64,000 nt of DNA from Bacteroidales bacterium (GTDB lineage: Bacteria; Bacteroidota; Bacteroidia; Bacteroidales; Muribaculaceae), in the NCBI GenBank assembly GCA_910575615.1, contig CAJTEX010000012.1, positions 1-64,000 of the forward strand, read 5' to 3'. Each line of letters starts with the position of its first letter. The stretch's first letter is position 1. Of the stretch, positions 1-7,373 are shown one piece after another. Both the position numbers and the translations under genes were made by a program. The notes beneath the pieces were generated by a model that was given only the letters and a program-made list of their open reading frames with translations, was not told where the DNA came from and ran no database searches.

Positions 1-104
1 AGCCATATGTCGAAGCGGGTCTCACTTTTTTCATATCGTTCAATATCGAAGTTGTCTATCAGGACTTCGGGTAGGATGGCTCTGAGCAGTTGATCTGGTT
101 TCAT
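1..104 (-). CDS. ISAon1-like transposase N-terminal region, 5' end only
   Basis: Reading leftward from an ATG at 104, an open frame runs off the left edge and gives 34 residues beginning MKPDQLLRAILPEVL and ending RFDIW. The pattern of a short helix, then ILPE, then an acidic strand ending in a DIW-type stretch resembles the start of the small N-terminal-region proteins that accompany ISAon1-type transposases in Bacteroidales. I recognise this from family memory only; the fragment is too short for certainty. A promoter-like TATCTTTG lies just upstream. If correct, an insertion sequence extends to the left of the window and its right terminal repeat should lie between this gene and about 323. 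Confidence 0.45.
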   Translation of the reverse strand, partial: MKPDQLLRAILPEVLIDNFDIERYEKSETRFDIW

Positions 105-323
105 TGTGCAAAGATAACACTATACTCTTGATACTCTCTCCCGCCCACCGGAAAAATCCGCTGACCCGGTTTTTTCTTTTTACCCCCCTCCGTTTTGCTG
201 CGAACGGATTCTGGATGGTTGTGGCATTCCCCCTGCGTCAGGGATATGACATCGGCCAGACGCGCCGGGTAGGTGGCGGGCCTGGCCGTATGAAAGATAT
301 GGTTGAATGCGGATGAATTCAGG
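105..323. other. Intergenic stretch between edge IS gene and ClC gene
   Basis: No coding sequence is supported here. Two hairpins can be read: a 5-bp stem with a 3-nt loop at 231-243 and a 7-bp stem at 253-288. Neither is followed by a T-run on either strand. The right end of the putative insertion sequence should lie here, but I could not identify a terminal repeat without the left end. Confidence 0.3.
109..116 (-). promoter_or_regulatory. Bacteroidetes -7 element for the edge transposase gene
   Basis: On the minus strand this reads TATCTTTG, matching the TAnnTTTG consensus. It ends only four bases before the ATG at 104, so the transcript would be almost leaderless. Confidence 0.4.
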
Positions 324-2141
324 TCAGTCTTCTGAATAGTGGCGCAACACACGTCGGTAGGAGTTGAATATCTTTGATTTTGAGACGAATCCCACATACC
401 GGTCATGCTCGTCGACCACAGGGAGGTTCCAGGCTCCTGTGTCGTCGAAGGTTTTCATCACCTGCTCCATAGAGTCGGTGGTGCGGAGCCTGGTTGACGC
501 GGCTGTCATGAACCTGCTCACATACAGGCGTTTGTAAAGGTCGGGGCGGAACATTATGTTTCGGATGTCGTCAAGCAGCACGATCCCGATAAGGCGTCTG
601 TCTGCGTCAAGCACCGGGAAGAGGTTTCGGTTAGACTTGGAGATTGTGTCGACCATCTGTCGGAGGTTCATATCGGGGGTGACCGAGAGGAAGTCGGTCT
701 CGATGACCGAATTCATTTTCATCAGTGTCAGCACAGCCTTGTCTTTATGGTGGGTCAGCAGCTCGCCTCGCCGAGCCAGACGCATGGTGTAGATTGAATA
801 CGGCTCGAAAATCTTGATGGTGCCGTATGAGAGGGTCGACACCACGAGCAGGGGCAGAAAAAGTTCATAGCCTCCGGTCATCTCCGCTGTGAGGAAGATG
901 CCCATCAGCGGAGCGTGCATCACGCCGGCCATCACGCCGGCCATTCCCATCAGGGCGAAGTTCTTGACCGAAAGCTCCATGCCGAAGCCGAGATGGTTGA
1001 GCAGAAACGCGAATAAGAATCCGGTCATGCAGCCCACATACAGCGAGGGGGCGAATGTGCCGCCGACTCCTCCTCCGCCGTTCGTGGCGGAGGTCGCGAA
1101 ACCCTTCAAGGCTATGATTAGGCCGATGTAGATGATGATGAACCATACGTCGCCCCTGTCGCCGTAGAATATCGAGCCGTCTACTATCGACCCGGGATCG
1201 CCGTTGAGCAGTGAGTTTATCGAGCCGTAACCTTCGCCGTAAAGGGGTGGGAAGAGGAAGACCAGCGAGGCGAGTATGGCTCCCCCGACGGCTGTGCGCT
1301 GCCATTGCTTGAGCAGGTGGCGCTTGAAGAAGTTCTCCATCATGTTCATGACCCTGGTGAAGTAGAGCGACACAAGTCCGCAGAATATACCAAGCGCTAT
1401 GAAAAATGGCAGACGCTCCATGATGAACGGCTCGCTCTGCACGAAAAAGAACTCAAGGTCATAGCCTGTGAATATGTATGCCACGGAGGCGGCGGTGATG
1501 GAGGAGATGAGGAGGGGCATCACTGTCACTGTGGTAAGGTCGAGCATCAGCACCTCCAGGGTGAAAAGCATGCCTGCGATCGGGGCCTTGAATATGCCCG
1601 CGATTCCGGCGGCAGCCCCGCAACCGACGAGTATCATCAACACCCTCGGCGACAGCCTGAACGCCTGGCCGAGGTTTGACCCGATGGCGGCCCCGGTGTA
1701 GACAATGGGGCCCTCGGCCCCGACCGAGCCTCCGAATCCGATGGTGATGGATGAAGCCACCACGGAGGTGTACATGTTGTGGGGTTTCAGGCGGCTTTTG
1801 TTCTGCGATATGGAATACAGCACACGCGTGACGCCATGGGATATGTTGTCTTTGACCACATACCTGACATACCAGCAGGCGAGCAGTATGCCTATGCAGG
1901 GGTAGATGATGTAGAGATAATTGCCTCCGTCGACATTGACAAACATAGTCAGCGAGCCGGATATGAAATGGATGAGCCATTTCAGGGCCATAGCGGCGAA
2001 TCCGGCGATAATCCCGACAGCGAGCGACAGAATCATCACAAGGGTTTTCTCCTTGATGTGGCGTTCCCTCAGTATGAGGGTCTTCAGCCAGAAATCATAG
2101 ACTGGCTTGCGCAGGCGGTTGGGCAGGTATGGATCACGCAT
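324..2141 (-). CDS. ClC-family chloride channel with C-terminal CBS pair
   Basis: A 605-residue inner-membrane anion channel or transporter. The hydrophobic ClC core fills roughly residues 35-440. The selectivity-filter motif GSVGAEGP is at 138-145, so the gating glutamate is E143, and a GGTFAP motif lies further on. Two CBS domains, probable nucleotide sensors, fill about 465-600. In the stretch matching the E. coli ClC proton-glutamate site (APLAGILFIIEEM) this protein has APIAGMLFTLEVL, so the internal proton glutamate is replaced by V197. In the ClC family that replacement is typical of channels rather than proton-coupled exchangers. The gene starts 17 nt after the sugar-transferase stop and is the last gene of that operon. 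Confidence 0.92.
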   Translation of the reverse strand: MRDPYLPNRLRKPVYDFWLKTLILRERHIKEKTLVMILSLAVGIIAGFAAMALKWLIHFISGSLTMFVNVDGGNYLYIIYPCIGILLACWYVRYVVKDNISHGVTRVLYSISQNKSRLKPHNMYTSVVASSITIGFGGSVGAEGPIVYTGAAIGSNLGQAFRLSPRVLMILVGCGAAAGIAGIFKAPIAGMLFTLEVLMLDLTTVTVMPLLISSITAASVAYIFTGYDLEFFFVQSEPFIMERLPFFIALGIFCGLVSLYFTRVMNMMENFFKRHLLKQWQRTAVGGAILASLVFLFPPLYGEGYGSINSLLNGDPGSIVDGSIFYGDRGDVWFIIIYIGLIIALKGFATSATNGGGGVGGTFAPSLYVGCMTGFLFAFLLNHLGFGMELSVKNFALMGMAGVMAGVMHAPLMGIFLTAEMTGGYELFLPLLVVSTLSYGTIKIFEPYSIYTMRLARRGELLTHHKDKAVLTLMKMNSVIETDFLSVTPDMNLRQMVDTISKSNRNLFPVLDADRRLIGIVLLDDIRNIMFRPDLYKRLYVSRFMTAASTRLRTTDSMEQVMKTFDDTGAWNLPVVDEHDRYVGFVSKSKIFNSYRRVLRHYSED

Positions 2142-2158
2142 AAAATCAGATGAATGTT

Positions 2159-3598
2159 TCAGACACCACGGCCTTTTATGACTGTGTTGACCGTGTGGAG
2201 CAAAATTTTCAGGTCGACCATCAGCGATATGTTCTCCAGGTATATCAGGTCGAAGCGGGCGCGCTCCACCATCTCGTCGACAGAAGAGGCGTATCCGTGC
2301 TTCACCATTCCCCAGGATGTGATGCCGGGGCGCACCTGGTGGAGCAGCGAATAATATGGCGCTTTTTTGAGTATCTGGCGTATGAAGAACTCTCTTTCCG
2401 GACGCGGGCCCACAAGCGACATCTCCCCGCGCAGCACATTGACGAACTGTGGCAGCTCGTCGAGGCGGTATTTCCGCATGAATCGCCCGAGCCGGGTGAC
2501 GCGGGTGTCGCCTTCTGATGACAGTCGCGGGCCTGAAGGCTCGGCGTCGGCCACCATCGTGCGGAATTTTATGATTTTGAACGGTTTTTTGTGATAGCCG
2601 ATTCTTTCCTGGCGGTAAAACACCGGGCCTTTGGAGTCGCGTTTTATAAGCGCAGCTATGATTGCTAACAGCGGCGAGAGCAGTATCAGGGCCACCGAAG
2701 CCACGGCAAGGTCGCCGGCGCGCTTGAGGTTGCGGGTGGAGTCGGAAATCCTTGCCGAACAGATGTCAATCAGCGGTTCGCCGGCTATGTCGCCCAGGTT
2801 CTGGAGGCGGCTGACAAGCTGCAATGAGGAAGGGGAGACAAGTATCGGTATCTCAAGGGGGAAGAGGCTGTTGAGGACTTCTGAGAAGTCTGCGGTCTTT
2901 CCGGCGGAGATTCCTTCGGGTATCAGCAATGCCGTCAGGCCAAGGCTCTCCTTGGAGTCTGCGACCTGTTGCAGGCTGATTACCGGCAGTCCGTCAAATG
3001 TTTTTTTATGGTTGTGTGTGGAGTCACCTGCTGCAGGGTCGACATAGGCTACCACCTTGTGGCCGCGTCCCTGGACCGACTCCATGCGGTGGCGCAGTCG
3101 CCTGGCATCGTTGTTGATTCCGATGACGACCATTGGCCTGGTCAGTTTGCCACGGTTGATGTTCTTCAGGCCATATATCGTGATGCTCAGCCTGACCAGG
3201 TAGACCACCCCGAACAGCAGGGCGAATAGTATCGTAACCAGCTCGATGTTGCTTGCCCTGTCGGGTATCGGGTCGTTGACCAGGGCGAGGAAGAAGATAA
3301 TCACAGAGCCGATTATGGCGGTGGAGACGGTGGTCAGCAGTTCGTCAAGCCGTGACCGGAACAGCGGACGGTTGTAATATCCCGAAAGGTAATACAGCGC
3401 CATCATCATCATCGGGAAGAAAATCTGTCCGAGTATGACCGGGTCAATCGAGTAATATGCAGAGAAAGAGGGAAATGCCATCCCCTGTGGGACGACAATC
3501 TGCTTGTAGCGGATGATGTTGAACAGGAACCACGCGAGGGAGGTCGCCAGGTAATCTCCGGCGACATATCTTATCCGTTGTCGTTTCTCTGTGATCAT
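2159..3598 (-). CDS. Polyprenyl-phosphate sugar-1-phosphate transferase (WcaJ/CpsE type)
   Basis: A 479-residue membrane enzyme predicted to move a sugar-1-phosphate from a nucleotide sugar to undecaprenyl phosphate, the first step of surface-polysaccharide repeat-unit assembly. The N-terminal half has several membrane segments (about 13-140), followed by a Rossmann-like CoA-binding-type domain (about 150-260). The catalytic bacterial sugar transferase domain starts near residue 290 with KRAGDLAVA and has FRTM at 345-348, RKYRLDELPQ at 375-384 and SLVGPRPE at 394-401. The length is normal for the two-domain family. It lies between the tsaC-type and ClC genes, far from the glycan locus at 44.6-64 kb; it may nevertheless initiate that polymer. 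Confidence 0.93.
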   Translation of the reverse strand: MITEKRQRIRYVAGDYLATSLAWFLFNIIRYKQIVVPQGMAFPSFSAYYSIDPVILGQIFFPMMMMALYYLSGYYNRPLFRSRLDELLTTVSTAIIGSVIIFFLALVNDPIPDRASNIELVTILFALLFGVVYLVRLSITIYGLKNINRGKLTRPMVVIGINNDARRLRHRMESVQGRGHKVVAYVDPAAGDSTHNHKKTFDGLPVISLQQVADSKESLGLTALLIPEGISAGKTADFSEVLNSLFPLEIPILVSPSSLQLVSRLQNLGDIAGEPLIDICSARISDSTRNLKRAGDLAVASVALILLSPLLAIIAALIKRDSKGPVFYRQERIGYHKKPFKIIKFRTMVADAEPSGPRLSSEGDTRVTRLGRFMRKYRLDELPQFVNVLRGEMSLVGPRPEREFFIRQILKKAPYYSLLHQVRPGITSWGMVKHGYASSVDEMVERARFDLIYLENISLMVDLKILLHTVNTVIKGRGV

Positions 3599-3643
3599 CC
3601 GCTGTTTCTATGTGTGGGGTGAGGTGGATGGTGTCTTGCCCCG

Positions 3644-4255
3644 TCAGGGACGCAAAACCTTGAACACGCCCCCGGATGAAAGCCTCATCACCGTTGACGG
3701 CTGCCGGCGGCTCAGGTCGTCACGCCGGTAGTCTACCACATAGTCGACACCGTTGAGTATCTCCTCGGAAATCTCCGGGAAAAGGGCCGGGGCCGGCTGG
3801 CCCGAGATATTGGCGGATGTGGAGACCAGCGGGCGTCTGAGCCTGCGACATAGGCTGGCTGAGAAAGCCTCGCGTGTCACCCTGATGCCCACACTGCCAT
3901 CTTCGCCGAGCAGCGCGGGAGCCAGGCGGACTCCACGGTCATAGACGATTGTCAGTGGTTTCTCTGACACCTCTATCAGGTCATGGGCCACGTCGGGCAT
4001 GGACTCCACATAGCAGGCCACATCGTCGGCCGAGCCAACAAGGACAATCATGGCCTTGTTGTCGGCGCGACGTTTTAGCTCGAACACTTTCCTGACCGCT
4101 TCGGGATTTGACGCGTCGCAGCCGATGCCCCACACCGTGTCGGTGGGATAAAGAATCAGCCCCCCGCGCTTGACTATGTCCGCGGCTTTGGCCACCTCCT
4201 CTGCCATCTTGCGTTCGGAGGCGTTAAGGTTGTCGGTCTTTGTTTTCTTTTCCAT
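3644..4255 (-). CDS. Threonylcarbamoyl-AMP synthase (Sua5/YrdC/TsaC family)
   Basis: Makes threonylcarbamoyl-AMP from threonine, bicarbonate and ATP for the t6A37 modification of ANN-decoding tRNAs. The YrdC fold is visible from AADIVKRGGLILYPTDTVWGIGCDA onward, with the KRR...K nucleotide-contact region and the SANISGQPAP motif. At about 203 residues it is the short YrdC/TsaC form without the Sua5 C-terminal domain. The frame is open to 4294, but a TACCTTTG promoter element at 4265-4272 makes the ATG at 4255 the first usable start; the ATG at 4207, close to the domain start, is an alternative. First gene of an operon with the sugar transferase (45-nt gap) and ClC. Confidence 0.9.
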   Translation of the reverse strand: MEKKTKTDNLNASERKMAEEVAKAADIVKRGGLILYPTDTVWGIGCDASNPEAVRKVFELKRRADNKAMIVLVGSADDVACYVESMPDVAHDLIEVSEKPLTIVYDRGVRLAPALLGEDGSVGIRVTREAFSASLCRRLRRPLVSTSANISGQPAPALFPEISEEILNGVDYVVDYRRDDLSRRQPSTVMRLSSGGVFKVLRP

Positions 4256-4264
4256 TTCCGCTAA

Positions 4265-4294
4265 CAAAGGTAGCAAATCCCGCGCAACTGACAA
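4265..4294 (-). promoter_or_regulatory. Promoter of the tsaC-type operon
   Basis: On the minus strand TTTG at about 4295-4292 is separated by 19 nt from TACCTTTG (4272-4265), a full match to the Bacteroidetes -33/-7 consensus. The element ends nine bases before the ATG at 4255, so the mRNA leader must be very short. Confidence 0.65.
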
Positions 4295-4342
4295 AATAAT
4301 CGTCTTGGCAGGATTTGATTATGGATGTGGTTCCGAGGCAGG

Positions 4343-6349
4343 TCAACGGGTGGCTCGTTCCTTCACGATGCCGTGACGGTAGGCGTAAAGCAGCCGGGTC
4401 AGTTCGTCGATCTGTATCTGCAACTCATTCCCCTTGTCGGTGTCCCTTACCCGCTGGCGGTGGTTTGCCAACTCCACGATCTGGGTGGTGCCGAGGATGT
4501 CGGCGGCCGACGATATGGCCTCCTCGGTGGATGAGAACGGCTCGTGCTGCACAAGCTGCAGGCCTCGCGAGTGGTAGACCAGGGTATATCCGGCGATACC
4601 GGTGGTGTGGTGATATGATTTGGCGAATCCTCCGTCAATCACCAGCAGCATGCCGTCGGCGCGCACAGGGCATTCCCCTTTGCCGACCTTCACCGGCACA
4701 TGGCCGTTGATTATGTGGCGATGCTCCCCTTCGACCCCGAACGCGTCGAGAATCATGCCGCAGACTTTCGGGTCGTCGCGGAGAGTATAATACGCTCCTT
4801 TCTCCTCCTTGTGGGTCTCTTTGTCGGCTATGAAATAGCGTTCGAATGTGGTCATGCGTGCTTTGTCGAAAAGTGGCGAGCATGGGCCACACCAGAGATA
4901 CCAGAAATAGTCGGTGGCGAAATCCTTGCGGTCGGCAGGGGTGTCTTCGTTGAATGCCGCGCGCATGGTCATGCCCACGCGGTGGAGCAGCTCGCGCCCG
5001 CTGTATTTTGCCCCTTCGAGGTCAACCTCCTTGAGCGTGCCGTCAGGGTTAAGCGGCACAGACGCGTGAAACAGCAGGTTGGAGTTGATGATTGTGTAGA
5101 GGCATCCGTGGGAGAGCATCAGGTCGACATGGCGGCGCAGCTTGTCGCTCACCAGGAAAGAGTGGCGCAGCTTTGCCACAAGGCTCTCCTCCTCGGGAGT
5201 CAGCCTGTATGGGTCGGCGGGATCAATCGTCGGGATGTTGTTGTCGAGCAGAGGATGGGTTACACCATCGATTTCGATGGTGGCGTTGGGAATATTCATC
5301 TTGTGGAGCAGCTTGCGCTCGTCCATTTCCCATTCGGGCCTCTTGTCGATGAGGGCGGCCTCAAGTTTGAATTGTATTATGGAGATGGCTTTGTGCATCC
5401 GCGCCATGAGCATGCGGGTCTTGTCGTCGATGTCACAATCCTCTGGAAGCTTTGGGAGAAACCGGCTGCACTCGTCGTCGCCGTAGGTCTCCATCGCGAA
5501 TGTGGCCAGCGGCACGAGGTTGATGCCGTAGCCGTCATCGAGAGTGGCCATGTTGCCGTAGCGGAGTGATATCCTCAACACATTGGCGATGCAGCACTCA
5601 TTGCCGGCCGCCGCTCCTATCCAGAGCGCGTCGTGGTTGCCCCATTGCATGTCAAATCGTTCGTAGGTCATCAGGCGGTCCATAATGATGTGTGCGCCAG
5701 GTCCCCTGTCGTAGACATCGCCGAGGATGTGGAGCCAGTCTATGCTGAGCCTCTGGATGACCTTGGAGATGGCCACGATGAAAGCGTCGGCCTGCCCGGT
5801 GGAGATGATGGTCTCGATGATGCGTGAGTAATATGCCTGCTTGTTATGGTCGTCATGCTCCTCGTGGAGAAGCTCCTCGATGATGTAGGCAAACTCCTTC
5901 GGGAGGGTCTTGCGCACCTTGGAGCGGGTGTATTTGGATGAGACGGAGCGGCATACCTTCACCAGGCGGTGTAGGGTGACGTTGTAGAAATCATCCATCT
6001 CCTCCTCGGTCTCCTTGATTTCCTCGAGTTTCCGTTCGGGGTAATATATGAGGGTGCAGAGGCGGCGTATCTCCTCGTCGCGCATAGTGTTGCCGTAAAT
6101 CTCGTTGACTTTGCGGCGTATGTTGCCCGACGCGTTGCGCACGATATGGTCAAACGCCTCGTGTTCGCCGTGTATGTCGGCGATGAAATGCTCGGTGCCT
6201 TTCGGCAGGTTGAGAATTGCCTCGAGGTTTATTATCTCAGTGGATGCCGCGCTGACAGTGGGGAAATTCTGGCTGAGGAGCTCCATCAGCCGTCGGTCAT
6301 CAGCGAAACTGTCTGTGGTGAAATGGTGATTATCCATAGCTTCCGGCAT
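4343..6349 (-). CDS. fbp: Fructose-1,6-bisphosphatase, class III
   Basis: Gluconeogenic phosphatase that removes the 1-phosphate of fructose 1,6-bisphosphate. Class III enzymes belong to the metallophosphoesterase superfamily. Metal-ligand motifs are visible in order: ADIHGEHE near residue 57, GDVYDRGPG in the middle, WGNHD, and near the C terminus NGHVPVK and a DGGF motif. The length of 668 residues is normal for the class. The first ATG is at 6349; a second Met four codons later (6337) is an equally good start. It has its own promoter at 6370-6400 and points the same way as the tsaC-type operon but is separated from it by about 90 nt with a promoter. Confidence 0.95.
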   Translation of the reverse strand: MPEAMDNHHFTTDSFADDRRLMELLSQNFPTVSAASTEIINLEAILNLPKGTEHFIADIHGEHEAFDHIVRNASGNIRRKVNEIYGNTMRDEEIRRLCTLIYYPERKLEEIKETEEEMDDFYNVTLHRLVKVCRSVSSKYTRSKVRKTLPKEFAYIIEELLHEEHDDHNKQAYYSRIIETIISTGQADAFIVAISKVIQRLSIDWLHILGDVYDRGPGAHIIMDRLMTYERFDMQWGNHDALWIGAAAGNECCIANVLRISLRYGNMATLDDGYGINLVPLATFAMETYGDDECSRFLPKLPEDCDIDDKTRMLMARMHKAISIIQFKLEAALIDKRPEWEMDERKLLHKMNIPNATIEIDGVTHPLLDNNIPTIDPADPYRLTPEEESLVAKLRHSFLVSDKLRRHVDLMLSHGCLYTIINSNLLFHASVPLNPDGTLKEVDLEGAKYSGRELLHRVGMTMRAAFNEDTPADRKDFATDYFWYLWCGPCSPLFDKARMTTFERYFIADKETHKEEKGAYYTLRDDPKVCGMILDAFGVEGEHRHIINGHVPVKVGKGECPVRADGMLLVIDGGFAKSYHHTTGIAGYTLVYHSRGLQLVQHEPFSSTEEAISSAADILGTTQIVELANHRQRVRDTDKGNELQIQIDELTRLLYAYRHGIVKERATR

Positions 6350-6369
6350 TGTTTATGTATGATTCTCCG

Positions 6370-6400
6370 CAAATGTAATCAAAATCCGATAAGGATGCAA
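6370..6400 (-). promoter_or_regulatory. Promoter of fbp
   Basis: On the minus strand TTG (6400-6398), a 20-nt gap, then TACATTTG (6377-6370). This is a full consensus match and leaves a leader of about 15-20 nt to the ATG at 6349. Confidence 0.65.
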
Positions 6401-6442
6401 GCAAAATCGCGGGGAATTTCTGACGGAAACTAAGCGGGACAG

Positions 6443-6484
6443 AAAAAACATAGCCCGCGGTCCGGTAGGGGATCGCAGGCTATG
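6443..6484 (-). terminator. Intrinsic terminator of the small lipoprotein gene
   Basis: An 11-bp stem with one mismatch (6449-6459 with 6474-6484), followed on the minus strand by a run of six T (6448-6443). It sits 22 nt past the stop of the 6506-6919 gene. Confidence 0.75.
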
Positions 6485-6505
6485 GATATGGCTTCGCGTT
6501 GCCTT

Positions 6506-6919
6506 TTAAAGCTCGCTGGCGGGGATTTCGATTTCAAACGACTGGCCTGAGGGCTTGCCGGTATATTTGAATACGATGTTGGCGTCGGCCTTGCGGCAGA
6601 GGTCAACCATGGCGGCGATGTCTTTGTCTGAGCCGGAGAGGATGGCACCCTTCATCGCTTCGCCCATCTGGTCTTTGGCGGCGGTGAACTGCTTGATGGC
6701 GTCTTCGCCGTAGATTGACTCGTCAACCTCGACATTGTAGACAACATTGTTGTCGGCATAGTCAATTGACACGATGGACATGCCATAGTCGGCCTGCACG
6801 GGGCACTGCTTTGTGGCCTCCTCACATGCCTGTTTGAGTTTGTCCTGGCTCGAAGAGCAGGAAGACAGGGAGATGGCGAAGATGGCCATCAGGAAAGTGA
6901 AAAGAATTGATTTCTTCAT
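6506..6919 (-). CDS. Small lipoprotein of unknown function
   Basis: A 137-residue protein with a lipoprotein signal peptide: MKKSILFTFLMAIFAISLSSC, with lipobox LSSC and a predicted lipidated Cys21. The mature part is acidic, contains two further Cys residues (in KQCP and LCRKAD) that could pair, and alternates strand- and helix-like stretches. I do not recognise the family. It is a single-gene unit: a strong terminator follows, and the tRNA-Gly gene lies upstream with an inverted repeat in between. No clear TAnnTTTG element was found in front of it. Confidence 0.8.
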   Translation of the reverse strand: MKKSILFTFLMAIFAISLSSCSSSQDKLKQACEEATKQCPVQADYGMSIVSIDYADNNVVYNVEVDESIYGEDAIKQFTAAKDQMGEAMKGAILSGSDKDIAAMVDLCRKADANIVFKYTGKPSGQSFEIEIPASEL

Positions 6920-6967
6920 AATGGGATATGATTAAATGGTATGAATCAGTTGAAAGTCCCTAAATGA

Positions 6968-7013
6968 CGGAATCGCTAAAATCACATTGGGCTGTTGAGT
7001 TTTAGCGATTCCG
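6968..7013 (-). terminator. 14-bp inverted repeat downstream of tRNA-Gly
   Basis: Perfect 14-bp arms at 6968-6981 and 7000-7013 with an 18-nt spacer begin three bases after the tRNA CCA end. No T-run follows on the minus strand, so it is a terminator-like or 3'-processing hairpin rather than a textbook intrinsic terminator. It also separates the tRNA from the lipoprotein gene. Confidence 0.45.
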
Positions 7014-7015
7014 AT

Positions 7016-7091
7016 TGGAGCGGTAAACGAGGCTCGAACTCGCGACCCTCAGCTTGGGAAGCTGATGCTCTACCAACTGAGCTATTACCGC
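7016..7091 (-). tRNA. tRNA-Gly (anticodon CCC)
   Basis: On the minus strand a complete 76-nt cloverleaf folds: acceptor GCGGTAA with TTACCGC, D-stem GCTC/GAGC, anticodon stem TCAGC/GCTGA with loop TTCCCAA (anticodon CCC, reads GGG glycine codons), and T-arm GCGAG TTCGAGC CTCGT. The discriminator base is U and the CCA end is encoded (7018-7016). All stems pair, with one G-U pair closing the T stem. Confidence 0.95.
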
Positions 7092-7111
7092 GTGATGTCT
7101 TTTTTCGACTG

Positions 7112-7141
7112 CAAAGTTAATGCTTTTTTTGATAATGTCAA
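7112..7141 (-). promoter_or_regulatory. Promoter of tRNA-Gly
   Basis: On the minus strand TTG (7141-7139), a 19-nt gap and TAACTTTG (7119-7112). Full consensus match, ending 20 nt before the mature tRNA 5' end, which allows a short trimmed leader. The rest of the stretch up to the porin start at 7374 shows no supported gene. Confidence 0.7.
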
Positions 7142-7373
7142 GGAAAAATGGATTTTATTTTGATTTATTTTCATAATTGAACGTCTATTCTGAATGGCGG
7201 CAGAACGGGCGAGGGCTGGCTGATGGCAGTTTTGGTGAAACAATCGACGGGCATAAAGGTGAGGGGACTCAGAACATTCGGCGCGGATGCTTGTTTAGCA
7301 TTCAGAGGGATGACTTGCTGTCGCCTCATACGTTTTATGCCACAATAGTTTTATTCATTTGATTCATTCCATT

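Noticed and set aside
4700-5569. 289-codon plus-strand frame opposite fbp
   Set aside because: Shadow of the high-G+C third codon positions of fbp; no family resemblance.
6968-7091. tRNA-Gly 3' end as an integration site
   Set aside because: The tRNA is intact and no duplicated 3' segment, integrase or foreign block lies next to it.
7177-7362. 61-codon plus-strand frame before the porin gene
   Set aside because: No ribosome-binding site, promoter or recognisable motif.
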